From DATEVL01 sp964448245 (GTDB lineage: Bacteria > Chloroflexota > Anaerolineae > Anaerolineales > E44-bin32), in the NCBI GenBank assembly GCA_964448245.1, contig CAYUWF010000042.1:1-18776 (forward strand): DNA of 18,776 nt, given 5' to 3'. Under the pieces are notes generated by a model that ran no database searches, was not told where the DNA came from, and saw only the letters and a program-made list of their open reading frames with translations. The position numbers and the translations under genes are program-made. Positions 6,445-13,488 of the stretch are shown here, piece after piece (position 1 is the first letter of the stretch; every line of letters starts with the position of its first letter).

Positions 6445-8769
6445 TCATTGGGAGGCCTCCAGGTTGCGCAGGAGTTCCTCATAGCCCTCGAGGCCGGGCG
6501 GCTTCAGGGAGATGATCGTGCGAATGGTCTGGATCGCCTCCCCGATCTGGCCGGCATCGAGCTGGATCTCGCCGAGCGCATCGTACTGGGAAATCGCATC
6601 GGCCTTGCGGCCGGCGGCGCGATAGGCCTCGGCCAAGCGCGTGTGAATCATCTGCTTCCCCGGATGCTCGCGCGCCAGATCCTCCAGAAAGGCCAGGGCT
6701 TCGATGCTGCGTCCGGCGTGCACCAGATGCTCCAGGTGGCGATCGAGGGCTTCGGCGGCCTCCTGCTCCTGGCCCAGGCGCAGATTGAGGTCGATCAGGT
6801 TGGCGCTGGCCTTTTCGTCGTTGGGATCGAGGGCGGTGATCTGCTCGAAAGTGCGCAGGGCATGGCGCCAGTCGAGGCGCGCCAGATCCATGTCGCCCAT
6901 CTCGCGCAGGATGCGGATCTCCCACTTCGATTCGACCTGCGACTGTTGCGCCAGGCGCAGCGCGTCGGTCAGGGCGTGGCGCGCCTCCTCGATCTGTGCC
7001 ATCTGGCGGTACAGGTCGGCCAGCTGCAGGAACTGATCGAGGGCTTCGCCGGTGCGGGCCTGCTGGGCCAGCAGCTCGATCAGGCGGGCGCGCGAATTCA
7101 GATCGACCGGCGCGAAGTTGAGGATGCGCGCGTAGACCTCGGAGGCCTCGCGCACCTCGCCGCGCACGCGATGGGTCTCGGCGACGGCCTTCAACTTGCG
7201 CATGGCGTTTTCCTGCCGTCCCGACTTGAACAGGATCTCGGCCATGCGTAAATGGATCGGCAGGTAGTAGGGCGAGGCACCCAGCGCCAGCAGCGCCTCC
7301 TCCATCGCCGCTCCCATGTGGCTGGAGGCGAGCAGGTTGTCGATCGTCTCGAGATGCTTGAAGACGCGGTCGCTGGCGCCGACGGCGAACATCTCGGCGA
7401 TCGGCATCACCACCGCGCCGGAGGCCTCGGCCTCGACCGACTGCCGCGCCGCCCGCACCTGCTGCATCCAGTTGGGGCCGCTCAACAGCCCGAGGGTGCT
7501 GTCGTTCATCCGCTCCAGCCCCTCCTGGTTGCCTTCCGCCAGGGAGGCCTGCAGCCGGTCGTAGTAAACGTTGAGCTGCTCGGATTGGCTCCGATCGACG
7601 GACAGCGTGTCGGCGATGCGCAGCACTTGCACCAGGTGGCGGGCGGCTTCCGCCTGGTCGCCCTGTTCGCGCGCCATCCGTCCGAGGGCCAGATGCGATC
7701 CGAAGGCGAGCTCGGGATGGCCGACCGACAGCAGCAAATGCTTCTGAGCCTGGTCGTGGCTGCCCAGATCCTTGTACAGGATGCCGACGTTGTAGTGGAT
7801 CGCCGGGTTGTCGAGGCCGGCCTTCATCACGCCCTCGAATTCCTTGAGGGCCAGTTTCTTCTGTCCCCGGGTTTGCAGGTCGATGGCTTGCGTCAGGCTG
7901 CGGTTGATAGCCCCGCGCGAGGCCGCCTCGCGCTCCGGGTTCTTCTTCCCCCGGCCGAGGGCGGCCATGCCGCCCCCCTTGGCGCCGGCCTCCTCGCCCC
8001 CTTCCTCGAAAAGCAGACCGGCCAGCAAGGTCAGGGACTGGCGCTGGGCAGCGCTCTCGGGGTCCCCGCCGTCTTCATCGGCGCCGGACGGGGCAGCCTC
8101 GGCCCGCAGCGCCTCGCCCACCTCGACCATGCGCAGCGGACCGGTGGCGCCCCGCGGCAGGGCGGCGGGCGGAAGCGGCTTGCCCTCGCGCAAGAGCCGC
8201 AGGGCATGCGACGCCTCCGCGTTGCCCGGGATCAAGGCCAGGGCGCGCTGGACGGCCTCGATGCCGCGCTCCGGCTTGCCGGCGCGCTGCAGGATCGAGG
8301 CGACGGCCAGGTACTCGTGAACCGCCTCGCGCCGACGCCCCATGCGTTCGTGGGTGAGCGCCAGCCGGGAGCGCGTCGCCAGGTTCTGCGGGGCGAGCCG
8401 GCCCACATGGCTCCAGCACTCGAGGGCTTTTTCGGCGTCCTTGCGACGAACGTAGAGATCGCCGGCGGCCTCGCGGTGCTCGATCGCTTCCTTCATCTGG
8501 CCGAGGCGCTCGAAGATCTCGGCGCATCGTTCGACCGGCACCGGGTCGTCGGGGGAGAGCTTGGCCGCCTGGCGATAGACCGCCAGGGCTTCGGGCAGCT
8601 GGTTGGTTTCGAGGAGTGCCAGGCCCAGGCTGGTCAGGGCGCGCGGTTCGTCAGGGAACTCGGCCAGGGCCTTGCGGTAATAGCCGATGGCCCGGTCCCA
8701 TTTGAGGTCCCAGGCCGCCGAGTGGCCGAGCTGCATGGACTCGTCGAAGAGATCTTGTCGTCCGGTCAT
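6445..8769 (-). CDS. Large tetratricopeptide-repeat protein
   Basis: A 774-residue protein built almost entirely of TPR helix pairs. The first block spans about 1-195 (for example WDRAIGYYRKALAEFPDEP and LPEALAVYRQAAKLSPDDP). A charged Gly/Glu-rich linker follows at about 197-290, then more repeats at about 295-385 and 470-770. No signal peptide or transmembrane segment is seen, so it is probably a cytoplasmic scaffold. TPR proteins bring partners together; the partner here is unknown, though the 25-nt spacing to cdaA suggests co-expression with c-di-AMP synthesis. The ATG at 8769 has no Shine-Dalgarno sequence but sits 22 nt after a good extended -10 box. A 549-codon frame on the opposite strand is a codon-bias shadow. 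Confidence 0.88.
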   Translation of the reverse strand: MTGRQDLFDESMQLGHSAAWDLKWDRAIGYYRKALAEFPDEPRALTSLGLALLETNQLPEALAVYRQAAKLSPDDPVPVERCAEIFERLGQMKEAIEHREAAGDLYVRRKDAEKALECWSHVGRLAPQNLATRSRLALTHERMGRRREAVHEYLAVASILQRAGKPERGIEAVQRALALIPGNAEASHALRLLREGKPLPPAALPRGATGPLRMVEVGEALRAEAAPSGADEDGGDPESAAQRQSLTLLAGLLFEEGGEEAGAKGGGMAALGRGKKNPEREAASRGAINRSLTQAIDLQTRGQKKLALKEFEGVMKAGLDNPAIHYNVGILYKDLGSHDQAQKHLLLSVGHPELAFGSHLALGRMAREQGDQAEAARHLVQVLRIADTLSVDRSQSEQLNVYYDRLQASLAEGNQEGLERMNDSTLGLLSGPNWMQQVRAARQSVEAEASGAVVMPIAEMFAVGASDRVFKHLETIDNLLASSHMGAAMEEALLALGASPYYLPIHLRMAEILFKSGRQENAMRKLKAVAETHRVRGEVREASEVYARILNFAPVDLNSRARLIELLAQQARTGEALDQFLQLADLYRQMAQIEEARHALTDALRLAQQSQVESKWEIRILREMGDMDLARLDWRHALRTFEQITALDPNDEKASANLIDLNLRLGQEQEAAEALDRHLEHLVHAGRSIEALAFLEDLAREHPGKQMIHTRLAEAYRAAGRKADAISQYDALGEIQLDAGQIGEAIQTIRTIISLKPPGLEGYEELLRNLEASQ

Positions 8770-8791
8770 GGTGAACCGCGCGCCGCGCGCG

Positions 8792-8800
8792 ATTCTAGCA
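8792..8800 (-). promoter_or_regulatory. Extended -10 promoter of the TPR-cdaA operon
   Basis: The minus strand reads TATGCTAGAATC: hexamer TAGAAT at 8797-8792 preceded by an extended TG element, with no clear -35. The hexamer ends 22 nt before the ATG, giving a predicted 16-nt leader with no Shine-Dalgarno sequence. The polA promoter has the same hexamer and spacing. Confidence 0.6.
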
Positions 8801-8874
8801 TATCCGTTCCGGCACGCTCTTCATCCAACGGCCACAATCATCATGACCTTGCCGGGGATGGCGCCAGCACACCT

Positions 8875-8967
8875 GTCCCGGTGTCCTTCGGGATCCCGTA
8901 GGGACTTGAAGCCAGGGCCGGCAGTGCTTCTTGCTCTCGGGCGACAAGAGCTGTTGGGCCGAGAGGG
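8875..8967. repeat. Dispersed hairpin repeat, copy 2
   Basis: The left part (8875-8893) matches the start of copy 1 at 5335 with one substitution and one missing base, and can fold as CGGTGTCC-TTCG-GGATCCCG with a UUCG-type tetraloop plus an outer GTCCC/GGGAC pair (8875-8879, 8901-8905). The right part (8934-8967) has CTCTCGG/CCGAGAG arms and matches copy 1 at CTGTT..GGCCGAGAGGG. The spacing between the two parts is longer than in copy 1. Confidence 0.6.
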
Positions 8968-9091
8968 ATCGATGATGAATCCCGCCTCGCGGAAGTTGCC
9001 ATGGCGCCGTGGCTTCCGAAGGGGGTGGCAGTCGCCGTGTCCTCGGCCCCTGCCCTGCTCCTCAGTTGAGCGAGAAGAGGGGGTGGATGCA

Positions 9092-9109
9092 GGGGGAGGG
9101 CAGGGTGGG
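9092..9109 (+). other. Potential G-quadruplex tract downstream of polA
   Basis: Four G-runs in order, GGGGG, GGG, GGG, GGG, have loops of only 1, 2 and 1 bases (9092-9109), with extra G-runs at 9079-9083 and 9119-9121. Short loops of this kind favour stable quadruplexes. The G-rich strand is the template strand for polA transcription, and the tract lies about 60 nt beyond the polA stop. Confidence 0.55.
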
Positions 9110-9166
9110 TTGGAAGGAGGGAACCGCGTTGACAAGAAGAGGGGTGAATCCAATGGGCATGCGCCA

Positions 9167-11950
9167 TCAACCGACCGGCTCCATGTCGGCCCAGCTGGGC
9201 CCGGCCTTGGCGTCCGTTTTCAGGGGAACGCGCAGTTCGAAGGCCGACTGCATCACCTGCTTCGCCCTCCGGGCAGCCTCAGGAAGCTCGGCCACCGGAC
9301 ATTCGAGGACGAGCTCGTCGTGCACCTGGAGCAACAGCCGGGCGCTGAGCCCGGCCTGGCGCAGTTCGCCGGGGAGACGGAGCATCGCCAGTTTGATGAT
9401 GTCGGCGGCGCTCCCCTGGATAGGCGCGTTGATCGCCTCGCGGCGGGCCCGGGCGCGCGCCACGTCAGTGGCGGCCGGGCCGCCGGGCATCAGCTGCGGG
9501 AAATAGCGCCGCCGGCCGAGCAACGTCTCGACGAAGCCGAAGCGCGCCGCCTGGGCGCGCACTTCGTCCAGGTAGCGCCGCACGCCGGGGAATCGGTCGA
9601 AGTAGGCCTTGACGAAGGCTTCCGCCTCGGCCAGCGTCATCCCAGTCGAGCGCGAGAGGCCGAAGGGACTCATCCCGTAGATCAACCCGAAGTTGATGGC
9701 CTTCGCCTGACGGCGCATTTCGCCGGAGACGGCCGACGGAGCCACGCCAAAGACCGCCGCCGCAGTCGTGGCGTGGATATCCTGGTCGTCGTGGAAGGCG
9801 CCGATCATCGCCTCGTCTTCGGCCATGTGGGCGACGATGCGCAGCTCGATCTGCGAGTAGTCGACGCTGAGCAATCTGTGGCCGGGCGCGGCGATGAACG
9901 CCTGGCGGATGCGCCGCCCCAGCTCGGTGCGGATGGGGATGTTCTGCAAGTTGGGATCGGAGGAGGCCAGCCGGCCGGTGACGGATCCCGTCTGGCTGAA
10001 CGAGGTGTGGACGCGGCCCATCGCCGGATCGGTCTGGGCCTGGAGGGCGTCGGCGTAGGTCGACTTGAGCTTGGCGATCTCGCGGTGGTCGACGATCAGC
10101 CCCACGACCGGGTGGGCCCCGCGCATGTCCTCTAGGACGTCGCCGGCGGTGGAGAGCAGCCCGGCGCTGGTCCGTCGGTTGCGGCCGGGAGCCGTCAGAC
10201 CGAGCTCGTCGAAGAGCACGCGTGAAAGCTGCTGGGTCGAGTTGAGATTGAAGGGATGCCCGATGGCCCGGAAAATCTCCTGCTCGAGGTCTGCCAGGCG
10301 CGCCTCGAGCTCGGCCGAGAGATGGCGCAGGAAGTCGCGATCGAGCAGGACGCCGACGGATTCCATATCGGCCAGCACCGGCACCAGCGGCATCTCGACC
10401 TCATGGAATAGACGGCGCTGGCGCTTGCTCTCCAACTCGGCCTCCAGCACGGGCTTGAGCGCCAGGCAGGCGCAGGCATCGGCGATGGCATAAGGCGCCG
10501 CCCCCGCAATCGGGACCTCCGCCATCGACCGTTGACCCTTCCCCTTTCCAATCAGGGTCTCGATCTCCGTCATCTGTCGGCCGAGGCGCACCCAGGCCAG
10601 GTCCTTCAGCCCGAGATTGTGCGAGGCCGGGTCGCACAGCCACTCGGCGATCATCGTGTCGAAGGCCAGCGGGGCCGTGCGCACCCCAAGGCGGGAGAGC
10701 ATGGTGAAGTCGTACTTGAGGTTGTGGCCGATCTTGGCCAGGGACTCGCGCCGCAGGGCAGGGGCCAGCGCCTCCAGCACGCGCTCGAGGGGGAGTTGCG
10801 GGCCGCCGGCGAACGAAGGCTGATGGCCGACGGGGAGGTAGACGCCTTCGACGTCGGAGAAGCCGAGGGCGATGCCGACGAGATCGGCCCGCATCTCGTC
10901 CGTGCCGGTCGTCTCGACGTCGAAGGCGATCTCGCGCGCTTCCTCCAGCCGCCGGGCGAGGCCCTCGAGCTTGGCGGCGCTGTCGATAACGGCTTCCGGC
11001 ACGACCTGCGGGGGCGGTTGGGCCGGCGCGGCGGCGAACATGTTGAGCTGGCGCGTGTCGGGCTGGTGCGACGCCGGCAGGCGGTCGAGCAACGAACGGA
11101 ATTCGAGTAGACGGAAGAGCTCCGTCACCGCCTGTGCGTCGTAGCCTGTCCAGCGGCAGGCCGGCAGGTCGAAGGGGATGTCGACGTCGGTGACGATGCG
11201 TGCCAGTCGCTGGCTGAGCAGAGCCGAGGCGCGTCCCGCCTCGAGCTTGGCGCGGAAACGCGCCGGAACCTGATCGAGGTGCGTGTAGATCCCTTCGAGC
11301 GAACCGAACTCGGCCAGCAGGGCCACGGCCGTCTTCTCGCCGATGCCGTTGACGCCAGGGATGTTGTCGCTCGTGTCGCCGACCAGGGCCTTGTAGTCGA
11401 CGACTTGGTGGGGTTCGATGCCGAGCTTGGCCTTGACATCGGCCGGGCCGTAGTCGAGCGCTTCGGAGAGCTTCTGCCCGGCCAGGCGAATCGTGACGTG
11501 GTCGGAGGCCAGCTGAAGCAGATCACGGTCTCCGGTGAGGATGGTCACGGCGACGTCCTGCTGCGCCGCCCGGGCCGCCACCGTCCCCAGCACGTCGTCG
11601 GCCTCGTAGCCTTCCCTTTCCAACACCGGGATGCCGAAAGCGGTCACCAACTCGCGGATCCGCTCGAGCTGGGGCTTCAGGTCCTCCGGCATCTTGGCCC
11701 GCGTCGCTTTGTATTCGGGGTAGGCCTCATGGCGAAAGGTGCGCCCGGTGTCGAAGGATACGGCCAGATACTCGGGTGGGTCCTTTTCCAGCAGGCGCAG
11801 GAGGACCGAGGCGAAACCGTAGATTCCGGCGGTCGGTTCGCCGGCCTTGGTCATCCAGCGCGAGGCGTCGCCGGCCCGGGTCAGGGCGAAATAGGTCCGA
11901 TAGGCCAGGGCGTGGCCGTCGATCAGGAAGAAGCGGGGTGTTTGAGTCAT
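9167..11950 (-). CDS. polA: DNA polymerase I
   Basis: Full-length family A polymerase (927 residues) for Okazaki-fragment processing and repair. The 5'-3' exonuclease domain (1-295) keeps its metal-binding acids, for example D11, D67, D118/D119, D141, D143, D192 and D195. The 3'-5' proofreading domain (about 318-510) keeps D344/E346 (FDVETTG), N410...D414 (NLKYD) and Y487...D491 (YAIAD), so proofreading is probably active, unlike in several thermophile Pol I enzymes. Polymerase motifs are A (D697, VDYSQIE), B (R746-K750-F754-Y758) and C (H877-D878-E879). The ATG at 11950 lacks a Shine-Dalgarno sequence and lies 22 nt after a TAGAAT box. It stands alone, with long intergenic regions on both sides. 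Confidence 0.98.
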   Translation of the reverse strand: MTQTPRFFLIDGHALAYRTYFALTRAGDASRWMTKAGEPTAGIYGFASVLLRLLEKDPPEYLAVSFDTGRTFRHEAYPEYKATRAKMPEDLKPQLERIRELVTAFGIPVLEREGYEADDVLGTVAARAAQQDVAVTILTGDRDLLQLASDHVTIRLAGQKLSEALDYGPADVKAKLGIEPHQVVDYKALVGDTSDNIPGVNGIGEKTAVALLAEFGSLEGIYTHLDQVPARFRAKLEAGRASALLSQRLARIVTDVDIPFDLPACRWTGYDAQAVTELFRLLEFRSLLDRLPASHQPDTRQLNMFAAAPAQPPPQVVPEAVIDSAAKLEGLARRLEEAREIAFDVETTGTDEMRADLVGIALGFSDVEGVYLPVGHQPSFAGGPQLPLERVLEALAPALRRESLAKIGHNLKYDFTMLSRLGVRTAPLAFDTMIAEWLCDPASHNLGLKDLAWVRLGRQMTEIETLIGKGKGQRSMAEVPIAGAAPYAIADACACLALKPVLEAELESKRQRRLFHEVEMPLVPVLADMESVGVLLDRDFLRHLSAELEARLADLEQEIFRAIGHPFNLNSTQQLSRVLFDELGLTAPGRNRRTSAGLLSTAGDVLEDMRGAHPVVGLIVDHREIAKLKSTYADALQAQTDPAMGRVHTSFSQTGSVTGRLASSDPNLQNIPIRTELGRRIRQAFIAAPGHRLLSVDYSQIELRIVAHMAEDEAMIGAFHDDQDIHATTAAAVFGVAPSAVSGEMRRQAKAINFGLIYGMSPFGLSRSTGMTLAEAEAFVKAYFDRFPGVRRYLDEVRAQAARFGFVETLLGRRRYFPQLMPGGPAATDVARARARREAINAPIQGSAADIIKLAMLRLPGELRQAGLSARLLLQVHDELVLECPVAELPEAARRAKQVMQSAFELRVPLKTDAKAGPSWADMEPVG

Positions 11951-11972
11951 GGTGAGTCGGCGCGGCAGACTG

Positions 11973-11978
11973 ATTCTA
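11973..11978 (-). promoter_or_regulatory. -10 box of polA
   Basis: TAGAAT on the minus strand at 11978-11973, 22 nt before the ATG, predicts a 16-nt leader (11966-11951) without a Shine-Dalgarno sequence. No strong -35 is visible. The start context TCACCATGAC is identical to that of the TPR gene. Confidence 0.5.
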
Positions 11979-12014
11979 GCCCGCCAGTGCTCAATCGCGC
12001 CTGGCGACTCCGGC

Positions 12015-12117
12015 TGTCATCCTGAGCCGGAGCGAGAGCGACGGCGAAGGATCTACTTGTCCTCCGCTTGCCGCCTGAAACAGCAGATGCTTCGGCGCTG
12101 CGCGCCTCAGCATGACA
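12015..12117. repeat. Palindromic intergenic repeat with TGTCAT termini
   Basis: A 103-bp element with near-perfect terminal inverted repeats: TGTCATCCTGAG (12015-12026) against CTCAGCATGACA (12106-12117), 11 of 12 paired. Inner arms CGAAGGATCT and AGATGCTTCG pair with one mismatch. This layout matches a widespread class of bacterial intergenic palindromes (TCATCCTGAGC...CGAAGGATCT) that I know from many draft genomes. It begins 65 bp from the polA start codon and ends 45 bp before the stop of the IS200-like gene. Confidence 0.75.
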
Positions 12118-12162
12118 CTCGGGAGCGGATGCGCCGAGGAGTGGCGATGGAACGGAACGCCC

Positions 12163-13248
12163 TTACCCCCGCGGTTTGAAACCCTGGGACCGCCGCGTTT
12201 CCTGGATGAATTCGGCGATCTCGTTGTCCGCCGCGAGCGGCCCGACGGCCAGCAGGAAGGGCGTGGCCCAGAAACGTCCTGAAGGCAGGTCGGCGGCGAG
12301 GTGGGGGAAGGATTGCAGGACTCGCAATGCCAAGCCGTCGCGCAACTGTTGGACGGCTTGGCCCGGGGCGACCTCCGGCCGGAGGGTCAGGATTATCGCC
12401 AGGCGCTCCGGCCGGATGTCGACGCGTTCGGCGTGCCAGTCCCATGCCAGGCACAGCCGGTAGATCCATATCCGCAGCCGTTCCATCAGGGCCCCCGTCA
12501 GCCGATGTTCGGGAAAGCGCGGCACAAGCACGAGCGAGAAGAGCAAGGGAGCTCCGGCGAAGGCCAGCGGGACCTGGGCGATGATGTCCCGTTCGGCCGG
12601 CGCGGGAGGCGGGGGTGGGGGCTGGAGAAAAGGAAAACGTTCTTCGCCGGCCGGTGTCGAAGGGATCCAGTCTCGCGGAAGAGCGACGGTGATCGCCGGG
12701 CCCGAAGGCGGCGGGCCGGGCGGCGGAGCAGCGGCCTGCGCCCAGAAGCTGCGCTCCAGTTCTGCCGACGGCTTCTCCGGGACCCAGTCACGCGGCAGAC
12801 GCGGCGCCTCGACGGCCGGCGGCGTCTCGGCTGGCGCCTCGGGGACACCGGCGCGCACGATCGCTTGCACGAGCGCCTGACCGGATCGCCGGGCGTTGCC
12901 CAGGGGCGTGTCCATGGTGAAGAACGCCGCCAGCGCCAGATCGCCGCGCACCGGCGTGGCGTAGAGGACAAAGTCGACTTCCGAGCCCGGAGGCCTGAAG
13001 AAACGAGTGACCGGCCCGCGTGTCCCGACGTCGGTCGAGGTGGCGACCGCCCGCGCGACCTGTTCCATCGTCAGCGCCGCCTCGGGGGAGGCGAAGGCCA
13101 CCATCCTCCGGCCGCGGAACAAGGCTGCCGCCTGGACGTGAAAGGCGTGCGCGGCAGAGCGAAGCGCCTGGGCCACACTGTCGTCCACCCCGAGCGAGGT
13201 CGCCGGCAGCGGCGCGAGGGGGGTCATGGGGGCGGTGGGTGACGTCAT
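12163..13248 (-). CDS. Roadblock-like protein with a degenerate IS200/REP-type transposase-like C-terminus
   Basis: This 361-residue protein is read in three parts. Residues 20-132 resemble a Roadblock/LC7 or GAF-like alpha/beta fold (VQAAALFRGRRMVAFAS, FVLYATPVRGDLALAAFF). Residues 133-220 are a proline-rich linker with two copies of LPRDW(V/I)P (151-157, 190-196). Residues 225-350 follow the pattern of Y1 (IS200/RAYT) transposases: FSLVLVPRFPEHRLTG, an Arg-rich helix, then GRFWATPFLLAVG. The HUH motif, normally PDHVH, is PERLA (280-284). The catalytic Tyr position appears to be F331, allowing a one-residue shift. I infer an exapted, catalytically dead nucleic-acid-binding fold; the function is unknown. 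The ATG at 13248 is chosen because the upstream TTG at 13311 coincides with the -35 box. Palindromic repeats flank the gene. Confidence 0.78.
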   Translation of the reverse strand: MTSPTAPMTPLAPLPATSLGVDDSVAQALRSAAHAFHVQAAALFRGRRMVAFASPEAALTMEQVARAVATSTDVGTRGPVTRFFRPPGSEVDFVLYATPVRGDLALAAFFTMDTPLGNARRSGQALVQAIVRAGVPEAPAETPPAVEAPRLPRDWVPEKPSAELERSFWAQAAAPPPGPPPSGPAITVALPRDWIPSTPAGEERFPFLQPPPPPPAPAERDIIAQVPLAFAGAPLLFSLVLVPRFPEHRLTGALMERLRIWIYRLCLAWDWHAERVDIRPERLAIILTLRPEVAPGQAVQQLRDGLALRVLQSFPHLAADLPSGRFWATPFLLAVGPLAADNEIAEFIQETRRSQGFKPRG

Positions 13249-13281
13249 GCTGCGGGCCGACGGCTCACGGAGGGCCGTCTG

Positions 13282-13311
13282 ACTGTAGCACAGGCGGGCG
13301 GGTGCTGACAA
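13282..13311 (-). promoter_or_regulatory. Promoter of the IS200-like gene
   Basis: TTGTCA (-35, 13311-13306), an 18-nt spacer ending in an extended TGTGC, and TACAGT (-10, 13287-13282). The -10 lies 33 nt before the ATG at 13248. This placement argues that the in-frame TTG at 13311 is a promoter element and not a start codon. Confidence 0.55.
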
Positions 13312-13347
13312 CCAGCCTAAGGTCGTGGGCGGGAAGCGATCCGGCGC

Positions 13348-13371
13348 CCTTCGAATTCGCTCAGGATACTG
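13348..13371. repeat. Half-copy of the TCATCCTGAGC palindromic repeat
   Basis: CCTTCGAATTCGCTCAGGAT matches, in inverted orientation, the left arm of the 12015-12117 element (CCTTCG...GCTCAGGAT) with the middle shortened. It lies on the other side of the IS200-like gene, 100 bp from its start codon. It could be a degraded or partial copy. Confidence 0.45.
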
Positions 13372-13402
13372 CCGTGAGCTTGGTCGCAGCGCCGGAGGGC
13401 GG

Positions 13403-13482
13403 CGATCAGTGATCTGTGACCAGCAGTCCGTGATCAGTGACCAGTCGGCCTAGTGATCACTGATCACTAAGCACTGATCATT
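13403..13482. repeat. GATC-rich palindromic repeat block
   Basis: Six GATC sites in 80 bp, arranged as near-copies of TGATCAGTGA and its complement. Examples are GATCAGTGATC (13404-13414), TGATCAGTGACC (13431-13442), AGTGATCACTGATCACT (13452-13468, starting with a perfect 10-bp palindrome) and CACTGATCA (13472-13480). It occupies the space between the lipoprotein stop (13489) and the IS200-like gene, and is less GC-rich than its surroundings. It could fold into alternative hairpins in RNA. Confidence 0.65.
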
Positions 13483-13488
13483 GGCTTT

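Larger units (their letters stand above)
8770..9166. other. 397-bp intergenic region between polA and the TPR gene
   Basis: No convincing coding sequence: the minus-strand frame of 110 codons (9153-8821) is low-complexity Pro/Ser/Arg at its start and has no family features. The region holds the TPR promoter (8792-8800), a composite hairpin repeat (8875-8967), an inverted repeat of CCCTGCCCT (9048-9056 and 9097-9105), and a G-rich tract able to form a quadruplex (9092-9109). No terminator with a U-run was found after polA. Confidence 0.7.

Noticed and set aside
7252..8901. 549-codon open frame on the plus strand
   Set aside because: It is antisense to the TPR gene, whose repeats are clear; such long shadow frames are expected in high-GC DNA. 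The translation shows no family features.
8821..9153. 110-codon minus-strand frame in the polA-TPR intergenic region
   Set aside because: Its translation is low-complexity Pro/Ser/Arg, it overlaps the hairpin repeat and G-rich tract, and no ribosome-binding or promoter signal fits it.
12015..12117. Possible rho-independent terminator of the IS200-like gene
   Set aside because: The arms are far apart, there is no U-run, and the sequence matches a known intergenic repeat class, though it might still influence the transcript end.
13249..13311. TTG start giving 21 extra residues for the IS200-like protein
   Set aside because: The TTG is the first half of a TTGTCA -35 box with an 18-nt spacer to TACAGT, so the segment is more likely promoter and leader.
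13403..13482. CRISPR-like array
   Set aside because: The repeats are short, palindromic, irregularly spaced and degenerate, with no uniform spacers and no cas genes nearby.
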